A stretch of 64,000 bases of DNA from assembly GCA_963753905.1 (NCBI GenBank), contig CAVWDZ010000001.1, positions 2,170,001 through 2,234,000 on the forward strand, read 5' to 3'. Origin of the DNA: Bog-756 sp963753905. Its GTDB lineage: Bacteria > Actinomycetota > Acidimicrobiia > Acidimicrobiales > RAAP-2. The notes below the pieces were generated by a model. That model made no database searches. It was not told where the DNA came from and saw nothing but the letters and a program-made list of their open reading frames with translations. This document shows, piece after piece, positions 17,329 through 26,561 of the stretch (positions within the stretch are counted from its first letter, which is position 1; each line of letters opens with the position of its first letter). Both the position numbers and the translations under genes were made by a program.

Positions 17329-19470
17329 GTGGGCACAGCTGTGGGGCACGAGGCCACAGCCGGGGAGACCGGGGGAACACGAACCAGCGGAGAGGCCCCC
17401 GAGCCGGCACTCGGCCGGATCCCCGCGCTCGACGGTATCCGCGCCGTCGGGATCGCCCTCGTCCTCCTCTTCCACGGTGGCGTCTCGTGGGCCGGCGGCG
17501 GATTCTTCGGGGTCGATGTCTTCTTCGTGCTCTCGGGCTTCCTGATCACCGGCCTCCTCGTCTCCGAGTTCCGTCAGAACTCGGGGATCGGCCTGCTCCG
17601 CTTCTGGGGCCACCGGGTACGGCGATTGGTACCTGCGCTGCTGGCGTTGCTCGTCGGGGTGGCCCTCTACGGGATCTTCTTCGCCTCGCCCGACACCCTC
17701 GGGCAGCTGCGCGGTGACGCGGCCGCCACGCTGCTCTACGTCAACAACTGGCACCAGATCTCGGGGGGACAGGGCTACTTCGCCGCGCTCAACACGCCGC
17801 GCCCCCTCGTCCCCACCTGGTCGCTCTCGATCGAGGAGCAGTTCTACCTGGTGTGGCCCCTGGTCGTCCTCGGTCTCCTCCGCTGGACGCGCTCGCTCCG
17901 GGTGCTGCTGGCGGTCACCGTGACCGGTGCGGTTGCCAGCGCGATTGCGATGTCCCTGCTCTACGACGGCGGCACGGGCGAGAGCCGCGTGTACTACGGA
18001 ACCGACACCCGGGCCCAGGCGCTGCTCGTCGGCGCGGCCCTGGCGATCGTGCTCGCCAACCCCCTCCCCCGCCGGCGGAGGAGCGGTCCGCTCACCACGA
18101 CGTCGCTGGTGCGGTCGTTCGCCCCGTCGACGCCTGCTCGCGCCGTGCTCATCGCACTCGGTGGGGCCGGACTCGGCGTGGTGCTGTGGATGGCGGCGGT
18201 CACCACCAGCGCCAGCTCCTGGATCTACCACGGCGGGTTCGCGCTGGTCGCCGTCGCCACCGCCGCCGTCATCGCCAGCGTGGCGCTGGTGACCGGGAGC
18301 CCGTGGGCCCGGGCTCTCTCCCTTCGTCCGGTGCGCTACCTCGGAACCATCTCCTACGGGCTGTACCTCTGGCACTGGCCGGTCTTCCTGGTCCTCGATC
18401 ACGACCGGACCGGCCTGCTCGGGTGGCAACTCTTCCTGACGCGGGTCACCACCTCGGTGGCGATCGCCGCGGTCTCGTTCCACTTCCTCGAGATGCCGAT
18501 CCGGCGCGGCGCGCTGCGCGGCTGGCGCGGGTGGGCCGCCACGCCTGTGGCAATCGGGGCCACCGGGGTGATCCTGGTCGCGGCCACCGCCGGGGCCACG
18601 CCGTCGGTCGCCGCCCTCCCGGTCGTCCCGACCGGCGGCACGTCGTTGACCGCGAACACCGGGGGGGACGCGAGCACCGAAGCGGCTGTGCCGGAGGTCG
18701 CGGCCGGGACGGGCGGTCCGGTCCGGGTCCTCCTGGTCGGGGATTCCGAGGCCAGCTTCCTCGGGTTCGGCCTCGGCCCGGCATCCGGCGCCTACGGCAC
18801 CGACTATGCGGGGGACGGAGTGTTCGGGTGCGGCCTCTCGACGAACGAGACCCTCTTCCACGGGACGTTGGTCTCCGGCACAAACGGCGCGCGGGGCGGG
18901 ACGATCCGCGTGTCCTGCACGGACCAGCTCGTCCGGTGGCGGGCCGATCTCGACACCTTCCATCCTGATGTGGTCCTCCTCGTAGAGGGCGAGTACGAAG
19001 TGCGCAACCAGCGGGTCGCCAGGACCTGGACCCACATCGGGGAGCCAGCCTTCGACGCGAGCGAGCGCACCGCCCTGGCCCGAGCGGTGACCGTCCTGCA
19101 CTCGACGGGGGCGACGGTGGTGCTGTTGACCGCTCCCTACTATCACCAGCTCGAGCAGCCGGACGGCGCGGCGTGGCCGGAGGACGACCCGGCGCGGGTG
19201 AACACCTACAACAGTCTGCTCCGTGCAGTGGCCGCGGGCTCGAAGGGCACCGCGGTGGTTGCGGACCTCAACGCCCGGCTCGACCCCGGTGGCCACTACG
19301 ACCAGACCGTCAACGGGATCGACGTGCGCTTCGCCGACGGGATCCACGTCTCCCAAGCCGGGGCCGGCATGATCGCCCCGTGGCTGCTGTCCGAAGCGGA
19401 CACGCTCGGGAAGGCGGTGCGGGCTGCACAGCTCACACCGGCGACGACCACGCCCAGTGGGCCGACCTGA
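17329..19470 (+). CDS. Membrane acyltransferase 3 with C-terminal SGNH domain (OafA/YrhL-like)
   Basis: This 713-aa product has an Acyltransferase_3 domain from about residue 30 (LDGIRAVG, His about 49 in LFHGG, FFVLSGFLITGLL, WSLSIEEQFYLVWP) and an SGNH domain (VGDSEA near 470, DGIHVSQAG near 670). The GDS block reads GDSEASFLG rather than the GDSLA of its two paralogues. It is the third SGNH-bearing acyltransferase in the first 20 kb. A threonine/proline-rich tail ends the protein. The GTG start is fixed by the leaderless promoter. The expected role is O-acylation of a surface glycan with the active site outside the membrane. Confidence 0.88.
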   Translation: MGTAVGHEATAGETGGTRTSGEAPEPALGRIPALDGIRAVGIALVLLFHGGVSWAGGGFFGVDVFFVLSGFLITGLLVSEFRQNSGIGLLRFWGHRVRRLVPALLALLVGVALYGIFFASPDTLGQLRGDAAATLLYVNNWHQISGGQGYFAALNTPRPLVPTWSLSIEEQFYLVWPLVVLGLLRWTRSLRVLLAVTVTGAVASAIAMSLLYDGGTGESRVYYGTDTRAQALLVGAALAIVLANPLPRRRRSGPLTTTSLVRSFAPSTPARAVLIALGGAGLGVVLWMAAVTTSASSWIYHGGFALVAVATAAVIASVALVTGSPWARALSLRPVRYLGTISYGLYLWHWPVFLVLDHDRTGLLGWQLFLTRVTTSVAIAAVSFHFLEMPIRRGALRGWRGWAATPVAIGATGVILVAATAGATPSVAALPVVPTGGTSLTANTGGDASTEAAVPEVAAGTGGPVRVLLVGDSEASFLGFGLGPASGAYGTDYAGDGVFGCGLSTNETLFHGTLVSGTNGARGGTIRVSCTDQLVRWRADLDTFHPDVVLLVEGEYEVRNQRVARTWTHIGEPAFDASERTALARAVTVLHSTGATVVLLTAPYYHQLEQPDGAAWPEDDPARVNTYNSLLRAVAAGSKGTAVVADLNARLDPGGHYDQTVNGIDVRFADGIHVSQAGAGMIAPWLLSEADTLGKAVRAAQLTPATTTPSGPT

Positions 19471-19484
19471 GGCGCCGGAACCGC

Positions 19485-21281
19485 TCAGGCCGCGCGGTCG
19501 GACGCCGCCTTCCGCCCGGCCCGCCCGGTGACCGTGACCGCCATGTCGCCGATCCGGCCCACGTAGCCGGGCACCGAGGGTGACGAGCGGGTCCAGGTGG
19601 TGAGCATCACCCGACGGTCCTCTGTGCCGTCCTCCTCATAGCCGGGGCCGAACTGCGCCCGCCAGAAGTGGTTGACCGTCGGGTGGTAGCCATCCTGGTC
19701 GAGGAGGTTGACGAGGCCGATGAACTCCTCGGTGTCGAGCAGCTGGGTCTTGGCCGTCCCGGCACCGCCGTCCCCCACTGCCACCCGGCCGTGCGGGTCG
19801 AGGTGAGGGGTGACCAGGGCGGCCAGACGGCCGACGTCGGGATCCGAGACGCGCTCGAGCGGCGGGATGGCCAGCACCCGGACGCAGAGCAGCACCCCGA
19901 CCGCCACCGCCACCACCGCCAGCCCGGCCCGGAACCCGACCGTCGAGGTGACCGGACGTCGCCGGAAGAGGCCGCGGGCGAGGGGGGCGCGAACCATCCC
20001 CGCACCGATGCACGCGGCCACCGGGAGGGCGACCGCCCACACCACCAGATATCCGTAGACGAATCCGACGACATGGGTCACGGCCACGATGAGCGCGCCG
20101 TAGCCCGCCAGGCTGAGGAGTCCGATCCCGGCCGCGAACCGCACCCGCTGGAGGAGCCCGACCGCGAGGGCCGCGATGGACGCGAGCACCGCCACCACCG
20201 CGGCGGCCACGGCGACGCCGGCGTGGAGGGGGGTCCCTCCGAGGAGCGAGCCCATCACCTCGGCCGGGCCCTCGACGAGGATGCCGGACACCGCGGCGAA
20301 CGACCAGAGGCCGGCGCTCAGCGGCTGACCGGGGTGTGCAGCCGTGAAGAAGTCGTAGAGCAGGCTCAGGTTGCCCGGACTGCCGGTCACCTCCTGGACC
20401 ACGGGCGGCACCCACATCACCACCAGGAGGACGAGACCGCCCGCCACCAGCATCGGCCCGGTTCCGCCGGCGCGCCCGCCGCCTCCATCGCGCCCCAGGG
20501 GTCGGCGCGCCCTGTCACGCACCGCGGTCACCAGCCAGACGGCTCCGGCCGACGCGACCGCGACCGCAACGACGGGGAGGGTCGAGATGTCGGTCTGGAC
20601 GACGTAGGAGCCCACCACCAGTGCCCCGACCAGCGAGGGTCCGGAGCGATCGACGGCCCCGGCGCAGAGCAGGATCAGGAGGAGGAGCGGGAAGACGACC
20701 ACGACCGGGTTCCAGGGACTGACCAGGGCCCCGAGCACGCTCTCGGAGTAGGTCGTGGACGCTGCCCCGCTCGCGGCCAGCACAGACGCCAGCACACAGA
20801 TCCACAAGGCGGCCCACAGCGCGCGCGCCGGGGTGGCCCGGCGGCGGACCACCCCCAGGCAACAGAGCGCCGCCAGGGCGTTGAGCAGCGTGGCGCCCAG
20901 GAACAGCGAGCGCGCGCCCTGTCCGAAGACGCGGTAGACCACGGAGAGCAGGTAGAAGTAGGACGGCCCCGGATGGTTCCAGTTGTTGTGGTCGAAGACG
21001 CCGAGCTGCTGCTTCCAGACGAGCGCCCGCCGGGTGTGCAGGTCGATGAGCGCGAGGTCGTCGGGCAGGGTGAGGTGGGCCGACGGGGACGCCAGCAGCC
21101 GCACGACGGCCACGGCGAAGGGCACGATCACCACGCCGAACGCAAGCACCGTCGGCCATCCCGCCGATCGGTCGGGGCGACCGCGGACGCCTCCGGGGGT
21201 GGGGATGTCGGAGAGGCGGGACCGCCGGCTGGCAGGGACCGGACCCACGGTGGTCGTCACGGTCTGAGGGTTGGGACCCAC
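19485..21281 (-). CDS. Multi-pass membrane protein, probable GT-C glycosyltransferase
   Basis: This roughly 598-aa hydrophobic protein has about 12 membrane segments. After the first comes DDLALIDLHTRR, then DHNNWNHPGPSYFYLL, a combination typical of actinobacterial GT-C/GT39-like proteins in which the acidic residue in the first loop is catalytic. I know of no characterised member. I prefer the GTG at 21281, nine bases after a TACGAT hexamer; a GTG at 21302 in the same frame is possible and adds seven residues. It converges with the acyltransferase ending at 19470 and stands alone on its strand, 46 bases from the NifU-like gene. Confidence 0.65.
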   Translation of the reverse strand: MGPNPQTVTTTVGPVPASRRSRLSDIPTPGGVRGRPDRSAGWPTVLAFGVVIVPFAVAVVRLLASPSAHLTLPDDLALIDLHTRRALVWKQQLGVFDHNNWNHPGPSYFYLLSVVYRVFGQGARSLFLGATLLNALAALCCLGVVRRRATPARALWAALWICVLASVLAASGAASTTYSESVLGALVSPWNPVVVVFPLLLLILLCAGAVDRSGPSLVGALVVGSYVVQTDISTLPVVAVAVASAGAVWLVTAVRDRARRPLGRDGGGGRAGGTGPMLVAGGLVLLVVMWVPPVVQEVTGSPGNLSLLYDFFTAAHPGQPLSAGLWSFAAVSGILVEGPAEVMGSLLGGTPLHAGVAVAAAVVAVLASIAALAVGLLQRVRFAAGIGLLSLAGYGALIVAVTHVVGFVYGYLVVWAVALPVAACIGAGMVRAPLARGLFRRRPVTSTVGFRAGLAVVAVAVGVLLCVRVLAIPPLERVSDPDVGRLAALVTPHLDPHGRVAVGDGGAGTAKTQLLDTEEFIGLVNLLDQDGYHPTVNHFWRAQFGPGYEEDGTEDRRVMLTTWTRSSPSVPGYVGRIGDMAVTVTGRAGRKAASDRAA

Positions 21282-21290
21282 GATCGGCCG

Positions 21291-21296
21291 ATCGTA
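21291..21296 (-). promoter_or_regulatory. Possible -10 hexamer of a leaderless transcript
   Basis: TACGAT on the minus strand precedes the GTG at 21281 by nine bases. The hexamer would lie inside the gene if the GTG at 21302 is used, so this depends on the start choice. Confidence 0.35.
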
Positions 21297-21327
21297 CGGC
21301 ACGGGTCGGTGCCGACGCCGGTCCGGA

Positions 21328-21738
21328 TCAGAAGCTCGGGACGTACCCCCCGCGACCCATCGCCCCGCTGATCAAGGGATCGACCGACTCGTCGACTCCG
21401 CCGAGCACTTCGGTCACCCAGTCCAGCCGGTCGGTCAGGATCCGTTCGACCCCGCCCTGGAGGGTCGACGCGCTCACCGCGCAGGAGCTGCAGGCGCCCT
21501 GCAGCTGCACCTCGACCACACCGGTGACCACGTCGGCCGACAGGAGGGCGAGGTCCCCGCCGTCGGCCTGAACCGCCGGTCGCATGAGCTCGATGAGCGC
21601 GGTCAGGGCCGCCAGGCGCTCTCCGCGCTCCTGGTCGGTGAGGGCCGGGGCAGCCGCTGCCTCCCCGAGGGGACCCGCCGGTTCGCCCCCGGTCGGGTCT
21701 GCTGTGCCGCCCTCTGCGCTGTCGATCGGTTCGTCCAC
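21328..21738 (-). CDS. NifU C-terminal domain protein (Fe-S cluster scaffold or carrier)
   Basis: The product (136 aa) has a disordered acidic N-terminus and one NifU-like domain. It carries RPAVQADGGDLAL and the cluster-binding CxxC in GACSSCAVSASTLQGGVE, the diagnostic block of Nfu/NifU-C proteins that assemble or deliver 4Fe-4S clusters in the cytoplasm. The GTG at 21738 follows GGGAGGA with seven bases between, which fixes the start. The domain is normally housekeeping. No Fe-S enzyme is obvious nearby, so it is probably a chromosomal neighbour rather than part of the glycan pathway. Confidence 0.88.
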   Translation of the reverse strand: MDEPIDSAEGGTADPTGGEPAGPLGEAAAAPALTDQERGERLAALTALIELMRPAVQADGGDLALLSADVVTGVVEVQLQGACSSCAVSASTLQGGVERILTDRLDWVTEVLGGVDESVDPLISGAMGRGGYVPSF

Positions 21739-21892
21739 CGGGTGATCCTCCCACCGGCCAATGGCCACAGGCACCGGGCCGGACGGCCCGGGGCACCCCT
21801 CCATTCTGCCGTGCGGTGGGCCAGGGCCGGACGCGACCCGTCCGGAGGTCCTGGCCGGCAGACGAATGGCGCGCTCCGGCGAGACCGGCGGA

Positions 21893-21898
21893 TACCAT
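21893..21898 (+). promoter_or_regulatory. -10 hexamer of a leaderless transcript
   Basis: TACCAT is followed by five bases and the GTG at 21904 of the LLM oxidoreductase, the first gene of a coupled four-gene set. Confidence 0.45.
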
Positions 21899-21903
21899 GC
21901 GTT

Positions 21904-22917
21904 GTGCTCGCGGTGCCGCCAGCCGGGCCCCCCGGGGCCTTGGGACTGATCCTCCCGACCTTCGTCCAGGACACGACCCCGGCCTGGGCAGCGCCGTACG
22001 GGCGGACCACGTCGACAGTCGCTCCAAGAGACGATCCGCTGGACGATCTGGCCCAGCTCTGTGCCGCGGCCGAAGCCCTCGGGGCCGACGCCCTCTGGGC
22101 GTGCGACCACCAGTTCTGGGACGGGCCGTGCCTCGAGTGCGTGGTCACGCTCACCGTGGCCGCTACGGCCACCGACCGTGTCGCGCTCGGGACGTGCGTG
22201 CTCCAGCTGCCACTCCGCGGAGCGACCGAGGTCGCCAAACAGGCCGCAACGCTCCAGTCCCTCTCGCGTGGCCGGTTCGTCCTCGGGGTCGGCGTCGGCA
22301 GCCATCCCGGCGAGTACGACGAGGTCGGCGTCGACTACCACACCCGCGGTCGACAGCTCGACCTCGCCATCGCCGAACTCCGGCGCTCCTGGAGGAGCGG
22401 GGACGGGTCGGGCCCCGGAGACGGGTCGGATTCGTCCCGCTACCGTCAGCTTCCGGTCCCGCCCCCGGTACCGGTCTGGGTCGGCGGCTCATCGGAGGCC
22501 GCGTTGCGGCGGGCGGCCACGCTCGCCGACGGGTGGATGCCGCTGTTCCTCACCGCGTCCGAGTACGGAGACGCCGTCGAGCGCCTGGCCAAGGAGGTCG
22601 ACCGCGCGGGGCGGGCGGCGGGCTCGGTGACCCCGGCCATGGTGCTCTTCGTCTCGGTGGACGACGACCCGCTGACTGCGCTGCGCCGTGGCTCGACCTG
22701 GATGTCCTCGCTCTACGGCATCCCGGCGAGGGCGTTCGAGCGGCACCTGGTCGCCGGAACGGCGTCGGACGTGGCCCGCACCGTGACCGACTACCGACGG
22801 GCGGGAGCCGACCACGTGGTGGTGTACGTAACCGCCGACCAGCCCCTGGACCAGTTCGAGCGTCTGTCGGCCGCGCTTCACGCCGCGCGGAGACCCGCCG
22901 ATAGCCGGGCCCGGTGA
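21904..22917 (+). CDS. LLM-class (luciferase-like, probably F420-dependent) oxidoreductase
   Basis: This 337-aa cytoplasmic TIM-barrel protein has GLILPTF at the N-terminus, DALWACDHQFW, ALGTCVLQLPLR, LSRGRFVLGVGVGSHPGEY and PVPVWVGGSS, the usual succession in LLM monooxygenases and F420-dependent reductases. The FMN/F420 choice cannot be read reliably; actinomycete context favours F420. It starts with GTG right after a leaderless promoter, and its TGA overlaps the GTG of the thiolase gene (GTGA), so the two are probably made together. The substrate is unknown; the neighbours suggest acyl-CoA or lipid chemistry. Confidence 0.82.
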   Translation: MLAVPPAGPPGALGLILPTFVQDTTPAWAAPYGRTTSTVAPRDDPLDDLAQLCAAAEALGADALWACDHQFWDGPCLECVVTLTVAATATDRVALGTCVLQLPLRGATEVAKQAATLQSLSRGRFVLGVGVGSHPGEYDEVGVDYHTRGRQLDLAIAELRRSWRSGDGSGPGDGSDSSRYRQLPVPPPVPVWVGGSSEAALRRAATLADGWMPLFLTASEYGDAVERLAKEVDRAGRAAGSVTPAMVLFVSVDDDPLTALRRGSTWMSSLYGIPARAFERHLVAGTASDVARTVTDYRRAGADHVVVYVTADQPLDQFERLSAALHAARRPADSRAR

Positions 22918-24095
22918 ACAGCGCCGCACGCATCGTCGGTTCCGCGACGACCCCGATGCAACGCCGCGATCTGACCGCGGGTGAGATGGCGCACACCGTC
23001 GTGGCCGAAGCACTGGCCGACGCCGGGGTCGCTGCCGCCGAAGTCGATCTGGTCGTGTTCGGCAATGCGACCGCGGGACGGCTGCTCGACCAGGGCTGCA
23101 TCCGGGGCCAGACCCTCCTGCTCGAGGCCGGGCTGCGCAACGCCGGGATCATCAACGTCGACAACTCCTGCGCCGGCGGTGCCTCCGCGCTCCATCTCGC
23201 CACCATGGCCACCCTGGGTGGAGGCGGGACCGTGCTCGCGGTGGGCGTCGAGAAGATGTGGACCGGCAACCGGGATGCGACACTGGCCGGCATCGAGGAC
23301 GGGGTCCCGGCCGCCGACCGCTCGTACATGCACGACAGGTGGGAGAACCCCTCCGGCTCCGTGCTGATGGCCCTCAACGCGCGTTGGACCCTCGAGCACA
23401 TGGAGGCCTGGGGAACAACCGTCGAGCAGGTGGCCGCCGCAGCCGTCAAGGCCAGGCGGCACGGGTCCCTCAACCCGCACGCCCAATTCCAGAGCGAGGT
23501 GACCCTCCGGGAGGTCCTCGACTCGGCCACCATCGTTGCCCCCCTCACCCGGCTCATGTGCTCGTCGTTCACCGACGGTGCAGCCGCGGTGGTCCTCTCC
23601 ACGCAGGGACGGTCCGGGGCACCGCGCATCCGGTCGAGCACCGTGCGATCCGGAAACGGTGAGCTCGACTACCACGACCGTCTGGCAGAGACGGCCACGG
23701 CCGCCTGGAACGCGGCCGGCGTCGACCCGGCCGACGTGGACGTCGTCGAGCTGCACGACGCGACCAGCGCCGAGGAGCTCTGCGCCCTCGAGTCGCTCGG
23801 GCTGTTCAAACCGGGCGACGCCGGACCCGCAACCGAGGCCGGCGAGACCGCGCTCGGCGGCAGTGGGGTGACCGTCAACACCAGCGGCGGCCTGGTGAGC
23901 CGGGGCCACCCCCTCGGTGCGACCGGGATCGCCCAGGTGGTCGAGCTCACCACACAGCTGCGCGACCGGGCGGGGGCCCGCCAGGTGTCCGGGGCCCGAT
24001 TGGCGGTGGCGGCCAATACTGGTGGCATGATCGGTTCCCATGCAGGCACCACGGATGCGGCGTTCATCGGGATCCACGTCCTCGAGGCGGACTGA
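22914..24095 (+). CDS. Thiolase-fold protein of the SCP-x / lipid-transfer type
   Basis: This 393-aa product has the nucleophilic Cys in VDNSCAGGA (Cys86), an HDATSAEELCALESLGL block where SCP-type thiolases have HD-C/A..AE, and GGLVSRGHPLGATG with the catalytic His. The second Cys of classical thiolases is absent (the end reads AVAANTGGMIG), as expected for this subfamily. It would make or cleave a beta-ketoacyl-CoA. The GTG start overlaps the stop of the LLM gene, and the FabH-like gene starts three bases after its end, so both condensing enzymes are co-transcribed. Substrate chain and direction are unknown. Confidence 0.82.
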   Translation: MNSAARIVGSATTPMQRRDLTAGEMAHTVVAEALADAGVAAAEVDLVVFGNATAGRLLDQGCIRGQTLLLEAGLRNAGIINVDNSCAGGASALHLATMATLGGGGTVLAVGVEKMWTGNRDATLAGIEDGVPAADRSYMHDRWENPSGSVLMALNARWTLEHMEAWGTTVEQVAAAAVKARRHGSLNPHAQFQSEVTLREVLDSATIVAPLTRLMCSSFTDGAAAVVLSTQGRSGAPRIRSSTVRSGNGELDYHDRLAETATAAWNAAGVDPADVDVVELHDATSAEELCALESLGLFKPGDAGPATEAGETALGGSGVTVNTSGGLVSRGHPLGATGIAQVVELTTQLRDRAGARQVSGARLAVAANTGGMIGSHAGTTDAAFIGIHVLEAD

Positions 24096-24098
24096 ACG

Positions 24099-25034
24099 AT
24101 GATCACCGGTCGCGGTGGCATCATCACCGGGCACGGCATCGCCGTCCCCGACAAGGTGGTCACGAACGACGATCTCTCGGTGTCCCTGGACACCAGTGAC
24201 GCCTGGATCCAGGAGCGCACCGGCATCCGCGAACGCCGGATCGGCGGCACGACCTCCCAGCTGGCCATCGATGCCGGACTCGCCGCGCTCGAGCGCGCGC
24301 ACCGCCGTCCCGACGAGATCGACGCGGTGGTCCTCGCCACCACCACACCCGACCAGATCGTGCCCGGAACCTCTGCGACCGTGCAGGACGGCATCGGCGT
24401 GCCCGGCGGGGCCTTCGACGTCAACGCGGCCTGCTCCGGCTTCGTCTATGCGCTCACCGTCGCCCACGGCCTGTTGGCCATCGGAGCCGAGCGCCTCCTG
24501 GTCATCGGGTCGGAGACGCTCAGCCGCATCACCGACTGGGACGACCGGTCGGTGGCTGTCCTGGTCGGGGACGGGGCCGGCGCGGTCGTGCTCGAGGCAG
24601 TCGACGGGCCCGGCCAGCTGCTCTCGTGGAAGCTCGGAGCAGACGGGTCGCTGCGCCACCTGCTCAAGTGCGACCACGGCGGCTATCTCTACATGGACGG
24701 CAAGGAGATCTTCCGCAAGGCGGTGCGGGTCGTGGTGGAGTCCGCCGAGCAGGCCATCGCCGAGGCCGGCCTCACGGCCGACGACATCGACCTGGTCGTA
24801 CCCCACCAGGCGAACCTGCGGATCATCTCGGCTGCAAGCCAGCGTCTCGGCGTGCCGGAGGAAAAGACCGTGGTCATCATCGACCGCTACGGCAACACCT
24901 CCTCTGCCTCGATCCCGCTCGCGCTCGCCGAAGCACTCGACACTGGCCGGCTCAGGAAGGGGGACCACGTCCTGTTGACCGGGTTCGGCGGCGGAATTAC
25001 CTGGGCCAGTGCCGTGTTGCGCTGGGGCGGGTGA
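24099..25034 (+). CDS. 3-oxoacyl-ACP synthase III family protein (FabH-like)
   Basis: The 311-aa product has the full KAS III triad: Cys112 in NAACSGF, His236 in PHQANLRI and Asn266 in YGNTSSAS, with WIQERTGIRERR near the start and GFGGGITWAS at the end. FabH enzymes condense an acyl-CoA starter with malonyl-ACP. HQANLRI is close to housekeeping FabH, yet the context (thiolase before, nucleotidyltransferase after, no other fatty-acid genes) suggests a dedicated role. ATG start three bases after the thiolase stop; its own stop overlaps the next GTG. Confidence 0.88.
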   Translation: MITGRGGIITGHGIAVPDKVVTNDDLSVSLDTSDAWIQERTGIRERRIGGTTSQLAIDAGLAALERAHRRPDEIDAVVLATTTPDQIVPGTSATVQDGIGVPGGAFDVNAACSGFVYALTVAHGLLAIGAERLLVIGSETLSRITDWDDRSVAVLVGDGAGAVVLEAVDGPGQLLSWKLGADGSLRHLLKCDHGGYLYMDGKEIFRKAVRVVVESAEQAIAEAGLTADDIDLVVPHQANLRIISAASQRLGVPEEKTVVIIDRYGNTSSASIPLALAEALDTGRLRKGDHVLLTGFGGGITWASAVLRWGG

Positions 25035-25939
25035 CCCCGGGCATGGCCCCGCCGCTGGTGATCCTCGCCGCGGGACTGGCCCGGCGGTACGGCGGCTGCA
25101 AGCCACTGGCCCCCATCGGACCGCGTGGAGAGGCCGTCCTCGACCTCCTGGCGAGCGACGCCCTGGCGAGCGGCTTCGGTCGGATCGTCCTGGTGCTCCA
25201 CCCCGAGACCGGCCCGGCCATCCGCTACCACGTGGATCGGTGCTGGCCTGCCGCGGTGGAGGTCGCCTACGCCGAGCAGGACCGCCCGCTCGGCACGGTG
25301 CACGCGGTGCTGGCAGCGGAACGGCTCGTCGACCGTGACCGGGCCTTCGCCGTGTGCAACGCCGACGACGTCTACGGCGAGGTGGCGATGGGGATCCTCT
25401 CGGAGCAGCTCGCGTCCGGCGCGGCCGAGCACGCCCTGGTCGGGTACCGGCTGCGGGCCACCGTGGCGACGGGCGACCCGGTCACCCGCGGGGTCTGCAC
25501 GGTCGGACCCGAGGGGCTCCTCGAGTCGCTGGTGGAGCGCCGCCAGGTGACCCGCATCGGAGAAGGGACCGCGTTCGTCGCCGAGGACGGTCTCGAACCG
25601 AAGGACCTCTCCGGTGACGAACCGACCTCGGTCAACCTCTGGGGGTTCCAGCCCCCCATCTGGGACGTCCTCCACGCGGCCTTCGACGCCGCCGGCCTCG
25701 ACGAGGACGTGCTCGACACGGCAGGCGGTGCGGCAGTCGGCGCGCCCCGCCGAGAGGTTCTCCTCCCGGAAGTGGTAGCCGCCACGGTACGGGATCGTGC
25801 GGGACCGGCGGTGCGGGTGCGGACGACCGACGCGACGCTGATCGGCGTGACCCATGCGGCAGACCTCCCAGTGGTGAGCGCCGAACTCTCGCGACAGGTC
25901 GCCTGGGGGATCCGCCCGGCGACGCTGTGGGGCCGCTGA
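25031..25939 (+). CDS. Nucleotidyltransferase-fold protein (NTP-sugar type)
   Basis: This 302-aa product begins with PLVILAAGLARRYGG and KPLAPIG, the nucleotide-binding signature of sugar-phosphate and MobA-like nucleotidyltransferases. It continues with EQDRPLGTVHAVL and the metal-binding CNADDVYG. It probably activates a sugar phosphate with an NTP in the cytoplasm; which sugar is unknown. I chose the GTG at 25031 because it overlaps the previous stop as GTGA, like the other junctions of this operon; ATG 25043 in the same frame would remove only four residues. Its position after two condensing enzymes is unusual for a sugar nucleotidyltransferase. Confidence 0.78.
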   Translation: MTPGMAPPLVILAAGLARRYGGCKPLAPIGPRGEAVLDLLASDALASGFGRIVLVLHPETGPAIRYHVDRCWPAAVEVAYAEQDRPLGTVHAVLAAERLVDRDRAFAVCNADDVYGEVAMGILSEQLASGAAEHALVGYRLRATVATGDPVTRGVCTVGPEGLLESLVERRQVTRIGEGTAFVAEDGLEPKDLSGDEPTSVNLWGFQPPIWDVLHAAFDAAGLDEDVLDTAGGAAVGAPRREVLLPEVVAATVRDRAGPAVRVRTTDATLIGVTHAADLPVVSAELSRQVAWGIRPATLWGR

Positions 25940-25983
25940 GCACACCATCCCGGGCAGGCTCACCATCGCGAGGAGGCAGTACG

Positions 25984-26475
25984 GTGGACGGCATGCGGGG
26001 GTCCGTGGACAAGCTCTGGGAGTTCGCCCGGTCTGCTGAAGGGGTCAAGCTCGTCAAGTACACCTTGGTCTCGGCCATCTCGGCGCTGACCTCGATCGTC
26101 CTCCTGGCGATCATCTACGGCGTGCTCCGGCTCTGGACCGAGGTCCCGAGCGTGCTGGTCGCGGACATCCTCGCCGGTATCCCCTCCTACTTCCTCAACC
26201 GGCAGTGGGTGTGGGGCAAGTCGGGCCGGTCCCACATCTGGCGAGAGGTCGTGCCCTTCTTCGTCGTCTCGATCAGCGGCATCGGGTTCGCCATCGTGAC
26301 CGCATCGCTCGCCCACAACTACGCCGATGCCCACGACCTCCACCATCTGGCCAGGACGGTGCTGGTGGTCGGGGCCAACATCGGGGCGTTCGCCCTGGTC
26401 TGGCTCGCCAAGTACCTCTTCCTCAACCGGCTCTTCCGCGAGATCGCCGACGTCGAACTCGGGATCGAGGCCTGA
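25984..26475 (+). CDS. GtrA-like membrane protein
   Basis: The product (163 aa) has four membrane segments. After a short amphipathic start come VKLVKYTLVSAISAL and, at the second segment, PSYFLNRQWVWG, the mark of the GtrA family, then NKYLF-like LAKYLFLNRLF at the end. GtrA proteins are thought to help move or present polyprenyl-phosphate sugars across the membrane for glycan modification. The GTG at 25984 follows a perfect AGGAGG seven bases upstream, which decides it. It could supply lipid-linked sugar donors for the GT-C proteins of this locus (inference). Confidence 0.85.
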   Translation: MDGMRGSVDKLWEFARSAEGVKLVKYTLVSAISALTSIVLLAIIYGVLRLWTEVPSVLVADILAGIPSYFLNRQWVWGKSGRSHIWREVVPFFVVSISGIGFAIVTASLAHNYADAHDLHHLARTVLVVGANIGAFALVWLAKYLFLNRLFREIADVELGIEA

Positions 26476-26561
26476 CCGCGGCGCCTGCCGGTACCCACTC
26501 GGCCCGAGCGAATCGGCGGGACTCCACCCACTAGGATGCCGCGAATGTCACAGGAGGGGCT

